NCBI GenBank assembly: GCA_031772625.1
Contig: CM062804.1
Location: forward strand, 280,692,598-280,756,597
Reading direction: 5' to 3'
From: Pinus tabuliformis
Taxonomy: Eukaryota; Streptophyta; Pinopsida; Pinales; Pinaceae
Length of the DNA stretch: 64,000 nucleotides
In this document: piece after piece, positions 23,500-36,981 of the stretch
How the letters are laid out: each line of letters opens with the position of its first letter
How positions within the stretch are numbered: position 1 is the stretch's first letter
Program-made: the position numbers and the translations under genes
Notes under the pieces: model-generated
The model's database searches: none
What the model was told of the DNA's origin: nothing
Seen by the model: the letters and a program-made list of their open reading frames with translations, nothing else

Positions 23500-23770
23500 T
23501 GGTTTGACCGTAAGTCTATTTGGGCGAAGCGTGGGAGGCTGTAGTTCAAATCTCATTGAGTACACTGGCATGCTATGGTGGATGCTCGAGAAGCAAATTC
23601 CCCACCCCCGCCTTGGCGGCACAAGAGTCTCGCTTTGCTAAAACCATAGGATCTTAGTATATCGACTTGCAGGTAGTTGGATGTACTCTTGGTGTTATAG
23701 TGGCAGCGACGAGGATTGATCCTTGGTCTCCCATAGATTAGGACTTGCAGCTATGTATTCACCATGTGGT
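23500..23770 (+). mobile_element. possible tRNA-derived SINE
   Basis: AGTTCAAATCT near 23552 matches 8 of 11 bases of the RNA polymerase III B-box, in a locally GC-richer block that stands out from its AT-rich surroundings. A 'cttggcggcacaagagtctcg' patch follows. No convincing A-box, poly(A) tail or target duplication was identified. Confidence 0.25.
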
Positions 23771-23834
23771 TAAAAAAAAAAACCACGTCATGCATTTGTC
23801 TATCACACACACTAGACCCATCATGTACCCATTC

Positions 23835-24100
23835 ATTTGGTTATATGCACAAGTTTTTTTCATAAACTCCACATGCACATGCCTTGTGATGTGGTCCCTT
23901 TCCATGGCTTGCTACATCTCCCAAATCACCTATATAAGCCTACAATAGTGCATATCTGTTCCTACATGAATCATTCGGTTATGTGCACCAAATTGTTTGC
24001 ACAAACTCCACACATACATGCCTTGTTGTGGTGTCCCTTGTCAACATGGCTCATTCCATCACCCAACTTAGCTAGATGAACCCACATTAGTGCACCACTA
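23835..24100 (+). repeat. two-unit imperfect tandem duplication
   Basis: Units of about 130-135 bp (roughly 23835-23965 and 23966-24100) share 'ggttatatgcac', 'ataaactccacatgcacatgcc' and 'acaatagtgcata' in variant form. Overall similarity is perhaps 75-80%. Confidence 0.6.
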
Positions 24101-27100
24101 ATCTTGCATGACCCCACAACCAAAATATTCATTATGTCACATATTATGCAATAAAAATATCACACTTTATGCAATGGTGATGTTGTCCACCGTGCACACC
24201 CAATTGAGTGCATGTTGAACTCCTAGGGGTTGAAAGCAATAAATGAAGTGGCATTCACAAAGGATATAACATGAAGCATATCATGGCTTTCTGAATGTTT
24301 GTTTGGTTGACATTGATTTATACCCATCATTCTACTAAAGCTTGCTAGTGGCAAGGAAAAATATTTGCAATTGGCATTTTCATGAGAGAGAAAAATGAAG
24401 AATGAGGCACTCCTAGCCTTCTCCCTTTACTTCTTTGAGTCTATTGTAGATATTGGTGTTCACTCTTAACCATCCTCGCCAACTTTCAAAGCATGATCAC
24501 CTTCAAGTCGTCATGAGTACACTCTAGTGAGCATAGGCTTCAGGTATATAAGTGTTTAATGTTTTCATACCTCTTAACTTTTGCCTGGCCACCCAACAAG
24601 GGTGCAACAACTAGTCTCCACAATCTGTATTGGCTTCTAGAAATTTGGCTTGTTAATACATCTACTCTCTCCCTCTTCTTTGTTTGTTCTCTTTCCTATG
24701 CGGTTAAAATCCTAGAGAATGAGCCTCATCTTGTCAAGGGGGTGAGGATCATCATACTAACTCTTGAATGAGGACCAAATCATAATCCTCGACAGAATAA
24801 TTTCCAGATCATACACCATTGAGGATCTAACAAGGTGTCTCGACTATTAAAAGTGAATTACTGGAGGAGTGGCTATAACTCTTAGACTTTGAAATTATAC
24901 CAAGGTGGAATTTTAGTTTTAAGACCTGAGTGCTCCTAGATCAAGTTGCAACCAATATTTCCACAAGTTGGACTTGTATTAGCACATTAATAATTTGTTG
25001 GTAAATTTCAATTTTTACCACAATGGCACCAAATATGATTTCTTCCTTTACATGGAATATCTCCACCTATGATGCCATATTATGGATGACATGATGCAAA
25101 GAATGGATGTTTCTCTTCTACATAGTAGATACCAACAATATCCTACTTTGGATGTTTAACTTCATGGATCTTCTTGATATGGTAATATTGGCTATTTGTC
25201 TATCATTTTTTTGTATCCAACACCTATAGTTACAAGATATATGTTTACATTCTATTTTCTTTCTATTCATTAAGATTCTATGGCTTTCACAACCAAAATT
25301 TTGTATGTTACTATGAGCTTCACATCCTACTAGTTGCATGTGTCCAATCATGAAAATCTTGATTAATCAACAAAGTAATTCTAAATAAGATTTAATCAAC
25401 AAATCTATTTTGCAAATGTGTTGTACATATTTATAAATATAACATAAAGTATACTAGCTTAAAAAAAACACAAACTTAACTTTTATTATAAAAATATGTC
25501 AAATAATAATGTCAAGAGCAAATATAACTATAAATAGTATTATTAAGAAAAATTGTAAATCCATTTTTAAATTTGGAAGTTACAAGCACTAATAATAATT
25601 AAATCACTTTAGGGGAAAACATTTATTCAAGTTTTGTACTTAAAATAAATAAATTTGTCGGCTTGATAGATTTAATTCCTCTAAATAATTAGTAGATCCA
25701 AAAAAAAGATAGATCTATGCTGATTTATCTCCAATTATAAGGCTATTGTTTATTTATATTAATAACATAGAAATAATTTAATTTTTTAAACTTGAATGTA
25801 TTTTTATACCTTTGTAATTAAATATTTTACTAATAATAAAACACATTATATTCATTTCAGTCTCAATTCCATTGAAATGTCTTCACCATTTCTTAATATT
25901 TATACGGGTTATACATCCATGGATGTGTTGGTATTATTTCACTCTTTGTTATTGTTAATATCTTAGGTTGTTTCATACTGACATATCCATAATATCCCAT
26001 TCATTAAAAGTATGCTAATTGACATTCAAAATTATAGAAATGGATCTTATTTTTTAAAGAAAAAATTGTCATTTTTACTAAATATTAAATATTAAATTGA
26101 AATTACACAAATATCAACTTCATAATCTACTTATAAGAATAATATTGCATAACTACTTTGAAACTCATTTATTATTTTTACTAAAATAATCCTAAGGTTT
26201 ACATTTTTTCTCTTTCTTCTTTTGAATATCATGCCAACCCTTTAATGAAGAGTCCATAGTGACCAACAATAATATAGAAATTGGGAGAGAAAGATTCATA
26301 GTCAAACCAATTTCCTATTGGAATCATAAGTTCCAAGTTGTGATGATGTTAAATCCCTTTGCACGAGTTGCATGCTTCATGACCTCCTTCAATGAGTAAA
26401 TATTAGTGTTCATTTCTTCTTCTCTATGAACTACATAACAACAAGATTCCTCACCTCACACTTCTAGATAGGTGTTGTTCTCAATTTTTTAAAAATGAGG
26501 TTATTAATTTACATCATTATAATTATATCTATCCTCCATATACAGTTTCTCACATTCTTTTCAAATATTTGGTTTCACTTTCAAACTTGTGTTTCTTTTA
26601 GAGAAGCTTGATGAGTCATGACAAGAATATCAAAAATGTCTTATTTATTATCAAATATGACATCAAAAAGAGTTATTCTCATAACCCAAAACTCAAAAAA
26701 ATATAAAAGTATATTATTGTAAGATCGTCTCATCTATTAAACCCTAGTTAATGTCAATCCCAACACATAATTACACATTTTTAAAAATAACCAATTGAAT
26801 TAACTTTACATCTAATTTTACATGAATATATAGACTATATCTATATCTGAAAGCATCGATAAAATGATTTGTATACAAGGGACTTAAAAATAACCCACTT
26901 CACTAAAACGTATTCTCTAAAAGTTCCAACTTCACTTTATTTTAGTATTATTTAGAGATATATATCTTCAAGAAGGATTCTAGGTCTTTGTCCTCAAGGA
27001 TATCCTTTATTTTTATGGCTATAAGGATTTCTCTTGGGAGTAACTCATTTGTAGAGAACAAGAGCAATCCCCTTTATGCTTTAAATGTTGGTTATGGTAC

Positions 27101-28574
27101 TAAGATTCCTACAAAAATGTGTAAGGACAAATTTGAGTGGATAGTGCCTCAAGTGCCAACAATACAATATGTGTACTACTACTACCTCTGCAAATTAGAT
27201 TTAGGAAGATGCAAACTATGATATTGAATTTTAGTCCGAAAGAGTAACAACTGTATATTGTAAGATATTAAAACATCAAAATAGAGATTATCTCTAAATC
27301 CTTCTAGATGAGAAAATTAATTATCCTATGTACTTGTCATACAAAATAATATTAGTAGGATAATGAAAATTAACCTTCTCATTCTTATTTACCGGTTTTG
27401 TTATTATTTGTTAAACGAGAAGAAATCTCAAATTAATTGATAAGGGTTGCTGACATAATCTTTTGGGGTGGTGCAACCTACTCTAGTTCCCTCTAGCCTC
27501 ACACTTCTATATAAAATTCCTTTGTTTAATAAGGTTATGTTCAAGTAGGACCCAACACTGTTGCAAACTAATTTATCAAATTTCAATGTTTTAGTGCTTT
27601 TTTAGTACTTGATGTTTCTCTCTAAGTGGTCCATACTTAAAAAATTACGCAAATGGGAACGTTGAAGGCTCTTTTCCCTATGATTCAAACCTACAAAACC
27701 TCAAGCATTAGTATTTAGTCAATTTTCGTCTTTGTCCCTTTTTGTCATCCTAGATTGATCCACACTCCATATTTCTCTCTCCCTGCATTCTCTATACTTG
27801 CACTTTTTATTTATTGTGGGAAGCCTTGTTGTGGGAGATAAAACTATTATGGAACATCCCACAACTTGTGTTCCTATATCACACAAAATGGAACCACTTT
27901 TTTGTGGAAGAACTCTTGTCAACCCATTCCTTCATCTCCCACAAACTACATTCGGGTATCCTCCATTTTGGCCTACATAACAATAATGATGCACCTCTTA
28001 GTCAATTTTCATCAATGCCATTGCTCAACTACTATTTTTTATAGAATCAAAGTTCCACTACCACTACATAATTCCCACACTTGGATTTATATAGTTGTTA
28101 ATCCAATGTGGGTTTTTGTAACTCCTTTTTATAAATTCAAGTCCAAGTGGCAATTACCATTAATCAAATGAAAATCACCACTAATGATATTAAAACCATC
28201 TTACGGATGGTTTAGTAATACTTGTATCTTCATTGAATGATATATTACCTAAACGGGACTAACACTTGTTCATTAAACTTACATAAGAAATTATTCTCAA
28301 CAAGTGAAAATAGACATATTGTGGGGATACAATCAAAACCATTTGATTTGAGGAACATGAATTTGAATGCTCAAACTATTATAAGTGATATTCACAAATC
28401 TCAAGAGAGAATAAAATGTTGAACAAACTTTGCACGTTTGAAATAGTATAGGATGGTTTTATTGTTGTATTAGAGGAACTTTCAGCCTAAAATTTCCCAT
28501 GAGATTTTCACGTAATCTCCATTTAAGAACATGTCAACCAATTAAAATATTTTAAATTTAAAAAAAGGTACATG
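24100..28574. other. AT-rich intergenic DNA
   Basis: No gene, domain or element ends were recognised in this 4.5 kb. The stretch 25380-26170 is extremely AT-rich. Reading frames are short and unrelated to known families. Confidence 0.5.
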
Positions 28575-28986
28575 TAAATATTTCGGAGGGAAAAAAAGAA
28601 AAATTACTTTTTTAAATTGTGCTTTGGCCTTATCGCCTTATAGGATTACTCAAATTTCAAGTGTAGACACTCATTGGATGCAAAATTACATTATGGATCC
28701 AATGATTACCCATTAAGCATGCTATTGAGAAGACGCACATTGATAAAAAAAATGAAAACACATTAAAAAACACTGATCAACACACCTTTTCAATGTATCT
28801 TCAATTTTTATCAATGCACATCTTCTCAAAATTTTGCATAATGAGTACTCATTGGATGTGGAATTTAATTCTGCATTCCATGAGTGTATACACTTAAAAT
28901 ATGAGTAATCCTATAAGGAGATAAGCCATAAATACAATTTAAAAAATTAGTTTTCTTCTTTTACCTCCAAAATTCATTATAGAGAA
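28575..28986. mobile_element. large foldback (MITE-like) element
   Basis: Two arms of about 180-190 bp face each other around a loop of some 40 bp (near 28755-28795). Matching stretches include 'ccttataggattactca' on the left against 'gagtaatcctataagg' on the right, 'gtgtagacactcattggatgc' against its partner, and 'cattgataaaa' against 'ttttatcaatg'. Arm identity is about 80% by eye. No transposase and no clear target duplication were seen. A small-RNA hairpin precursor is a less likely alternative. Confidence 0.75.
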
Positions 28987-28989
28987 ATG

Positions 28990-30540
28990 GATAATTTGGC
29001 TAAGATAAAGTGGAAAAATAAATATTCCTATCACACTAAGTTTGTTAGACACCTAATCCTCCATGATTAGGTGAAATTATGTAAATATGTAAATATAAAA
29101 TCTAGAATAGTTAGAGACAATGGAATGTGAATCCAAGCGTCACAATTTTGATTTATATATAATGACACTTATCTTAATGAGATGAATTCAATCAGGTGGT
29201 ACCATCTAGGTCTAAGATGGTATTATAGCACAAGTCCACATTTAGATATTATTTTCTCTTCTTCTAACTCCTTTTTCATCTCCATCTAGTGCTAGGAAGT
29301 CAGCAAGAAGCCTAGGAACAATACACAATCTTTTCCATTGTATAGTTTGTTAGTATGCTAGTCATTTCCCCTTGCATAATCTTCCATTTGTTTCCCCTTT
29401 CCAACCTAACATACACAATCACTACTTCCCATAAATTACTCATATGCTCAAGGTGTTTTACTATCTATATGCTCACTCTAGCTCATTCCTATTTTCCATA
29501 ACCTGCATTTACAACTTGCTTGTAACATGCACATCCAACGTTATATCCTCCATTGTAACATTTCATTTGTTCTTGTGCCTATACCCATGTACATTTCTAT
29601 TATTTTTTATTTTTCACCTTCGTATGTTTATAAGTAAAAATAGTCATTTTCCTACATATATTTCTACTTCCTAGGAGTTGAGGGTAAGTTATAGACCTTA
29701 TCTACAAGTGCATGCATAAGCCTAGTCCCTTTCTCTTGTGGTTGTATGAGATGAAAATCATCAATTCCCTGAGAGTGATCTCATAAAGGTTAGCTTCTTC
29801 AGTAGCGACAACCACCATATTATGGTTTTGAGAATTTTTTGAGAATGATAGACTCATTAACCCTCAATAAATAGCTAAATCTGATATCTCTTTTCTTATT
29901 CTCACCACATTGGTTCTTTCTCCATGTGAATATGTTTTCCCTACTTTGACATTTCTAATCATGCTTGTATGTTTGAAAACTTTGATCTCACACCATAGAA
30001 TCCCTTTTTTCTTTTATTTCATGACATACTGTAGATATATGAACCACTTTTAAACATGGTTACTATTGATCAAGACCACTTATGTGGCAAAGTAATCTTA
30101 TAATGGGTTATCCATAGATTATACAATCAAAATTGAATCATGCCTAATAGTTTGTTCTAGAACCATATTAAGTGGAAGAGATTGTTCTGCAACAACATGA
30201 TAAATATGTTTAATGGTTGCTTATTTTTTCTCTATTAATGGTGCATTATGGCCCTGAGTGGAAGTGACAATGTAGCCTTTAGATAAAATATTCGATTATT
30301 GTGTTTGTAATTCTACAAAACTTTCTTTCCTTGCCATGCTCATTCAATAAATGGAGTTTTATTCATCAAGAAGGAAAGTTAAAATGGGAGTTAAATTTAT
30401 AGAAAAAGAGTTTGATGTAGTCAAGGTACACAAATTTTGATTATGCTTAGGAGTTTTGAAATGTTTTGTTAAAGAAACTAATAATAGTTTTTGGCGATGG
30501 TACATTTTATTAGTTATTAATGTAGTATTTTTTCTTATCC
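28990..30540. other. no recognisable gene
   Basis: AT-rich sequence with short frames only. A small inverted repeat (accatct and agatggt) lies near 29198-29222. Confidence 0.5.
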
Positions 30541-30559
30541 ATTTTTCAACCCTAGCTCA

Positions 30560-30960
30560 AAACTCTGTCGAAAATGCATTCTCTCACAACCATTGTTGGA
30601 ATTGTGCTCACTGAGAAAGAGAACTACCTTGAATGGTTGACAAATATCAGGAATACCCTCATCTTCAATGACCTATGAAAGGTGTTTGTGAAGGATAATA
30701 TGAAAATCCACCTACGAGGATGACATCATATAAATAACCTTCCATACGGAGAATAAGAACAACAAGGCCTATACCTTAATTGTTGCTTTTGTAAATGAAG
30801 AGGTGAGTCATCATATAACTCTAATTACAATTTATTTTGATGCATTAATGAAGTTGAAAGATTTATGTGACTCATACTCTAAGCTCAAGCTAGCAGAGTT
30901 GATGATCAAAATCTGTAAGTTACAATATAATGATTATGATCCGCTAGTATCATCTGATAT
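30560..30960 (+). pseudogene. Copia gag fragment
   Basis: It has the same gag type as at 7331: ENYLEWLTNIRNTLIFNDL near 30620, NKAYTLIVAFVNEEVSHHI near 30780 and LQYNDYDPLVSSDI near 30935. It breaks off into the minus-strand gypsy integrase next to it. Confidence 0.7.
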
Positions 30961-31146
30961 TAACCACTTTCTATTCCATTTCCTTTAGCATAACAAGTCC
31001 TAGAATTGCTTTTCTTACTAGTCATTCTAGCTTACAGGAGTGTTATTTTTTTTATCATATAGTTCCTCAAAAGAACTCATCCCTAGTGATTGAAAATATC
31101 CGTTTTTGTATCCAAACTCCACCAATGGCAGGAAAACTTCCCACTT
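30960..31146 (-). pseudogene. older gypsy integrase, left half
   Basis: The minus strand reads WEVFLPLVEFGYKNGYFQSL, then FEELYDKKNNTPVS and LGLVMLKEME, the C-terminal side of a Ty3/gypsy integrase. It is continuous with 36982-37570 on the far side of element A. Confidence 0.7.
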
Positions 31147-31479
31147 TGTTAGGCCCCTATAATACTAGTGATTCCCCCATTACTATTGTCATTGTATCCC
31201 TTATCATTATTATTGTGCCCCTATTGTCCCCATATTGTTACTAGTAAGCCCCATAAAAACCCACTATTGTTATTTTTGTGCCCTTATGTTATTGCTGTTA
31301 TGTTGGCTTGATTATATTATGACCCCTTAAAATGTTATATATAGAAGGGAGGTTTAGTCATTGGTATCACCCAAGAATTGTTCATTTGTGTAATGTAAAG
31401 GAGGTTGCCCCCTTGAAGCGGCTAAATTCTAAGGCCTTGATCTATCTTTTATATCTTTTTGTGAGTTGGTTTCCTAACA
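31147..31479 (+). repeat. 5' LTR of copy A
   Basis: TGTTAGGCCCC to CCTAACA, with a TATA-like 'tatatatagaa' near 31341. The primer site follows at 31480. Confidence 0.9.
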
Positions 31480-32160
31480 TTTGGTATGAGAGCTTTGGAT
31501 TCTAGGGTTTCGCTGCTCCAAACAGATCATCGTGGCATTTTCACTATACATTTTTGTCTGTGACGTTGCAGAAGTTGCAAAAAACACCCATTTGAGTCGA
31601 AATCGTTCTAAACTTCGGGTCTGAATTTTAGAGCTTGTATTGCTATATTTGCAGAGATATGATCTAAGGAACATAGGATTTTTGTAGACTCCCGAATTAC
31701 ATTCCAAACATGTGACCTAGGGAAAATTTTCATAACTTTTGTTTTGAGCATAAGATTGAAATTTCATAAGAATTTTTAGAAAGAGGATGGCTTTTAGTTT
31801 TCTGTGTATTAGTTTTAGGTACTAAGGTCGAAACAGTGACATGTGGCATGTTGTACAAGTTCACTCTACTGAACTAGTTTATAATTAGGTCACCATGGGA
31901 GATTTGGCATAACTCTTACTTGGAGAATCCAATCTTGACCAAACTTGTGGAGTTAGAAAGAGGACTTAAATGGCTATTGCAGGACAAGATTTTAGATATT
32001 CAAGATCTGTAGTTACAGAGATACAACAGATTCAATATCGAGATCTTACAAAGTGAAGAAAAAGGTGTGTAGTTTTTTTTTAAATTTTGCATAAGATTGG
32101 TTTGAAAATTTAGTTTGAAGGAATTCAAAAGGATTAGTGAAGAATTATTAGCATTAATTA

Positions 32161-33260
32161 ATGCCCCAAAGAAAGAAAATAGAAACACCTAGTAAGCAAC
32201 CTGAAATCTCTAGCATGACTCATGAAGAAGTGGAAGAAATCCAACATGATATATCAAAATTACAAGACCAAGGACTAAATGTAAATGAAGCCAAGATGAA
32301 TGCCATGGAAGCTAATATGAATGGATTGCAAGTTAAGATGGAAGCTAAGATGGATGGCGTGGAAGCTAAGATGGATGGCATGGAAGCTAAGATGAATGGC
32401 AAGGACGATAAGATGGAAGAATTGAAGATAAATTTGAATACATTGCTAGAAGAAATGGTCACTAATGGTGAAAGGGAAGGAAACTCATGATGAGAAAAAA
32501 ATAAATGTTAATCATGATTTCATAGACTCTAATGTTGAATTGAAGACCCACCATGTTACAAAAGTCAATATGAGGAAGTTTTATGACAAGGATCCCAGAA
32601 CATGGATACCACAAATGGAGAAATTTTTTGATCTCCATAATGTGCAAAACACACAAAATGTAAGTATTGCAACTTTAGATTTGGAACCAAATCAGTTTGT
32701 ATGGTATCAATTGCTTTGCTCTCGTAAACAAATTGTCACTTGGAAAATTTTTACGGAAGAAATGATAGCACATTATGAAGAGACAAAAAGAAACACCTTT
32801 TTTAGCCAATTGATAAATCTCAAACAAAAGGGTTCAATGATGGAGCACATTGGGGATTTCCAAAAATTGAATATAAGGGTAGAATATATTCCAGAGGAGA
32901 ATATGATTGATGTGTTCATAGGGACTTTAAAGATAATATCCAACATGAGGTTCACCTTTGTGAACCTGATTCAGTGGAGAAGGCATTCAAGTTAGCAAGA
33001 AAAATGGAAAGAAAAATTATGGCAACCATGAAGCCTACCACTCATAACTATAAATATGGAAGTGGTGTTGCCCCTATCCTTCCACAACCTACAAGGTTGA
33101 CACCACAACAATTGGAAGAAAAAAGAGCAAAAGGGCTTTGTTACAGTTGTGATAGCAAGTACACTAAAGGTGATAAGTGTGCTAAGAAGAAATTATTCTA
33201 CATAAATTGTGAAGAGGATGAAGAAAAGGAACAAGAAATGTCAAAAGAAGAGGATATACT
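32161..33260 (+). pseudogene. gag of copy A
   Basis: The N-terminal part has a heptad-like repeat (AKMDGVEAKMDGMEAKM near 32340-32400), predicted coiled coil. The gag core contains FFDLHNVQNTQ and YEETKRNTFFSQLINLKQKG. A zinc-knuckle block CYSCDSKYTKG lies near 33140. Degraded. Confidence 0.8.
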
Positions 33261-33299
33261 CCAGGAAAAAAGCCTAGATAGAGAAGAAATGAATCCGAC

Positions 33300-33780
33300 C
33301 ATATCTTGTAATGCATTGGCTAGAATTACCACTCCTCAAACTATCAAGATAGAAGGACATATCAAGAAGAAAAAGGTAATAGTGTTGATTGATTCGGGAA
33401 GTACCCATAATTTTATTCATTGTAAGATAGCAAAGGAATTGAATTGCTTCCTATATCCAACAACAAAGTGTTAAGTGATGGTTGCAAGTGGAGGAACCAT
33501 AACCTTCTCTGGAAACTGTGATAATATCAAGATATCCATGGGAGAATATGTATTGAATAGCCCAATGCTTTCCATTCCAATGGGTGGTGCTGATGTTTTA
33601 CTAGGATTCCAATGGCTACAATCCTTGGGTACAATAGCTTTTAATTTTCAAGAACTTTTCATGAAATTTCGTGCGAAAGGAAAGGAAGTTAAATTAAGGG
33701 GTATTGCAGGAAAAATGGGAAAGATGATCATCTATAACGGTATCACAAAGCTTCTAAAGAAGGAAAAACTATAATTACAC
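33300..33780 (+). pseudogene. protease of copy A
   Basis: VIVLIDSGSTHNFIHCKIAK near 33380 is the retropepsin active-site block. MGGADVLLGFQWLQSLGTI near 33575 is the second conserved block. Confidence 0.8.
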
Positions 33781-33791
33781 AATTATGTTCG

Positions 33792-35170
33792 TTGGAGGTC
33801 CCCACATCAAAATCATCTATTTCTCTAGATCTCCAAAAAGTCTTGGAAAATCGTTCCAAGGTATTTGAGACTCCCAAAGGTATCCCGCCTATTCATGATC
33901 ATGATCATGCTATTCATTTGATTGTAGGAAGTGTTCCTCCAAACATCAGGCTATACAGATATCCCTGTGCCCAAAAGAGTAAAATTGAACGTATGGTTTT
34001 AGAAATGCTAGAGGCTGGTATAATTCAACCTAGTCAAAGTTCTTTCTCTGCTCGAGTAGTATTGGTGCACAAGAAGGATGGATGATGGCGCATGTGTCCG
34101 GATTATAGGGAGCCCAACAAGCTCAGTATTAAAGATAAATTTTCCATTCCTCTCATTGATGAATTATTGTATGAATTGCATGGATTAATTTACTTCACCA
34201 AGTTGGATCTTCATTTAGGATATCATCAAATCAGAATGAAGACAGAAGAAATTCCGAAAACAACATTTAGAACTCATGAGGGTCATTATGAATTTCCAGT
34301 CATGCCTTTTGGCCTTACCAATGCACCTTCTGCATTTCAAGGTTTAATGAATTCCATTTGAAACCCTTCCTTAGAAAATTTGTGTTAGTATTTTTTGATG
34401 ATATACTAATCTACAACAAGTCTTGGAAGGATCATGTTGGACATGTTGACAGGGTGCTCAAACTATTGGAGGAGAAACAATTATATGAAAAAGCTCCAAA
34501 TGTTTCTTTGGAGTACAAGAGGTGGAATATCTGGGTCATATTATATCTCATGAAGGTGTTAAGGTAGACCCTAGCAAAATTAAAGCCATTAAGGAATGGA
34601 AAATCCCCACATCCATAAAGCATTTGCGAGGATTTCTAAGGTTGACATGGTATTATTGCATGTTTGTGAAGAATTATGGGAGAATAGCAGCACCTCTAAC
34701 AACATTATTGAAGAAAGATGAATTTTCATGGCTCCAAAAGTAGCAAAGGCCTTCGAACATCTTAAAGAGGCAATGTGCCAAGCAGTGGTCTTAGCTGCGC
34801 TGGACTTTAGAAAAAACTTTATTGTGGAATGTGATTCTTCAAGAAATGGAATCGGTGTTGTTTTAATGGAAGATGAAAGACCCATTTCTTTCGAAAGTCA
34901 TCCAACCTAGGGAAAGTATTTATGCAAAGCTATTTATGAGAAGTAAATATTGGCAATACTACATGCACTTAAGAAATGGCGACCCTACATAATGGGAAGA
35001 CGCTTTAAGGTAAAAATGGATCATGATAGTCTTAAATACTTTTTAGAACAAAGACTATCCTCTGAAGAGCAAAAAAAATGGGTCACAAAGATGTTGGGTT
35101 ATGACTTTGAAATCATCTACAAAAAGGGGAAGAAAAATGTTGTGGTAGATGGACTCTCAAGAAAGGAAGA
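33792..35170 (+). pseudogene. reverse transcriptase and RNase H of copy A
   Basis: Blocks include [60 protein letters not shown] and [20 protein letters not shown]. RNase H follows with FIVECDSSRNGIGVVLMEDE and FKVKMDHDSLKYFLEQRLSS. Degraded. Confidence 0.85.
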
Positions 35171-35379
35171 GGATGTGGAAGCATTGTTATGCACCATTTC
35201 TATTATCCAACCAGACTTGATAAACGAAGCAAGGGAGGAAGGGAAGAATGATGACAAGTGTGGGCACTCATTCGAAAGCTACAACAAGATCCCAGTACAT
35301 CTGATACATTTAGCTGGAAAAATGATTCGTTTTTGTACAGAGATTGATTATACCTATGTAAGAATTCCCAAATCAAACA

Positions 35380-36640
35380 AAAGATTCTTATGGAATTGCA
35401 CACTTCTCCCTTAGGAGGGCACTCAGGATTTTTAAAAACTTACAATAGGGTTAAGAAGGAATTTTCTTGGGATGGCCTTAAATTGGATATTCAAAAGTTT
35501 GTGGCAGAATTTTTTATTTGCCAAAAAAATAAATTTGAAACAATTAAGACCCTAGGTTTATCCATTCCAAGCCAACGTTGGGAGGACGTTTCAATGGATT
35601 TTGTCGTAGGTTTACCCAAGTCTAATGGAAAGAGTGTCATCTGGTGGTAGTTGACAGACTTACCAAGTGTGCACACTTTTGTGCATTATCACATCCATTT
35701 AAAGCTAGTACAACTTCTACTGCATTTATGGAAACAATTCAAAAGCTACATGGAAACCCAAATATTATTGTAAGCGAAAAAGATCCCATTTTCACTGGAA
35801 ATTTTTGGACATAATTACTTTCTTGTCTCGGTACTCAGTTAGCTCATATCTTATCTTATCATCCTCAACTTTTTGGGAAACGTAAGATAGTAAACAAATG
35901 TTTGGAAGGACATTTTCATTGCTTTGTATCTGATAAACAGACACAATGGGTCAAATGGTTGCCTCTGGCTGAATGGTGGTATAACACTTCCTTCCATACA
36001 AAAGAAAAAATGACCCCATTTATGGCTCTTTATGGATATCATCCACCATACATAACATCATATTTAAGAGAAAATTCTAAGGTTCAAGAAGTGGAACATC
36101 ACATCGAGCATCAACAATAAGTTCTCCAACTCTTAAAGGATAACCTCACGTTGGCACAAAATAGAATGAAACAATAGGCAGATCAACATCACAGCGAAAG
36201 AAGTTTTGATATAGGTGATTGGGTATTCCTGCAGCTACAACTATATAAACAAATGTCCCTCAAGCAAGCTAAGAAGGATAATAAATTATCACCAAAGTAT
36301 TATGGTCCATACAAGGTGTTGCAAAATATTGGTACTATGGCATACAAATTGGAGCTTCTTGCAGCTTCTCGAGTGCACACAATTTTGTTTAAAGAAGGTT
36401 ATAGGTGAGAAGCTCCTAGTTCAAACAATATTGCCAGAACTTGATGAGGAATGAAAAATCATATTGGAACCGGAAGAAGTCATAGAAACAAGAACTTGGC
36501 AACTATGAAATCAATCAATTTCAAAGTATGTCATCAAGTGGAAGAACTTATCTGCTAAAGATTCCACATGGGAGGATGAGAATTTTATATAGAAGCATCG
36601 ATAACTACTCAAGAGTTGAGGACAATGATTTTTGGAAGGA
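35380..36640 (+). pseudogene. integrase and chromodomain of copy A
   Basis: Seen are GGHSGFLKTYNRVKKEFSWD (zinc-binding side), SMDFVVGLPKSNGKSV, the WVKWLPLAEWWYNTSFH block near 35950 and the basic C-terminal region. Near 36515 is a chromodomain stretch reading KYVIKWKNLSAKDSTWEDE. Degraded. Confidence 0.8.
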
Positions 36641-36648
36641 GAGAGTCA

Positions 36649-36981
36649 TGTTAGGCCCCTATAGTATTGGTGATTCCCCCATTACTGTTTTCATTGTATT
36701 CATTATTGTTATTATGGTGCCCCTATTGTCCCCGTATTATTATTAGTATGTCCCATAGAAACCCACTACTGTTATTTTTGTGCCCTTATGTTCTTACTGT
36801 TATGTCGACTTGATTATATTAGGACCCCTTAGACTCCTATATATAGAAGGGAGGTTCAATCATTTGTATCATCCAAGAATTGTTCATTTGTGTAATGTAA
36901 AGGAGGTTTCCCCCTTGAAGAGGCCGAATTCTAAAGCGTTGATCTATCTTTTCTATCTTTTTGTGAGCTGGTTTCCTAATA
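36649..36981 (+). repeat. 3' LTR of copy A
   Basis: It is homologous to 31147-31479, begins after a purine-rich AAGGAGAGAG tract, and is followed by the CACTT duplication. Confidence 0.9.

Larger units (their letters stand above)
31147..36981 (+). mobile_element. chromodomain Ty3/gypsy retrotransposon, copy A
   Basis: It has LTRs of 333 bp at both ends (31147-31479 and 36649-36981), the target duplication CACTT (31142-31146 and 36982-36986) and a tRNA-Met type primer site after the 5' LTR. Parts run gag, protease, reverse transcriptase, RNase H, integrase and chromodomain. The LTRs differ by about 12% by hand count, making it the oldest of the three copies of this family here. It has its full length but is broken, with more than ten breaks. 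Confidence 0.93.

Noticed and set aside
23552-23562. tRNA gene suggested by a B-box-like word
   Set aside because: No cloverleaf can be formed and no A-box is convincing; at most it is a tRNA-derived SINE.
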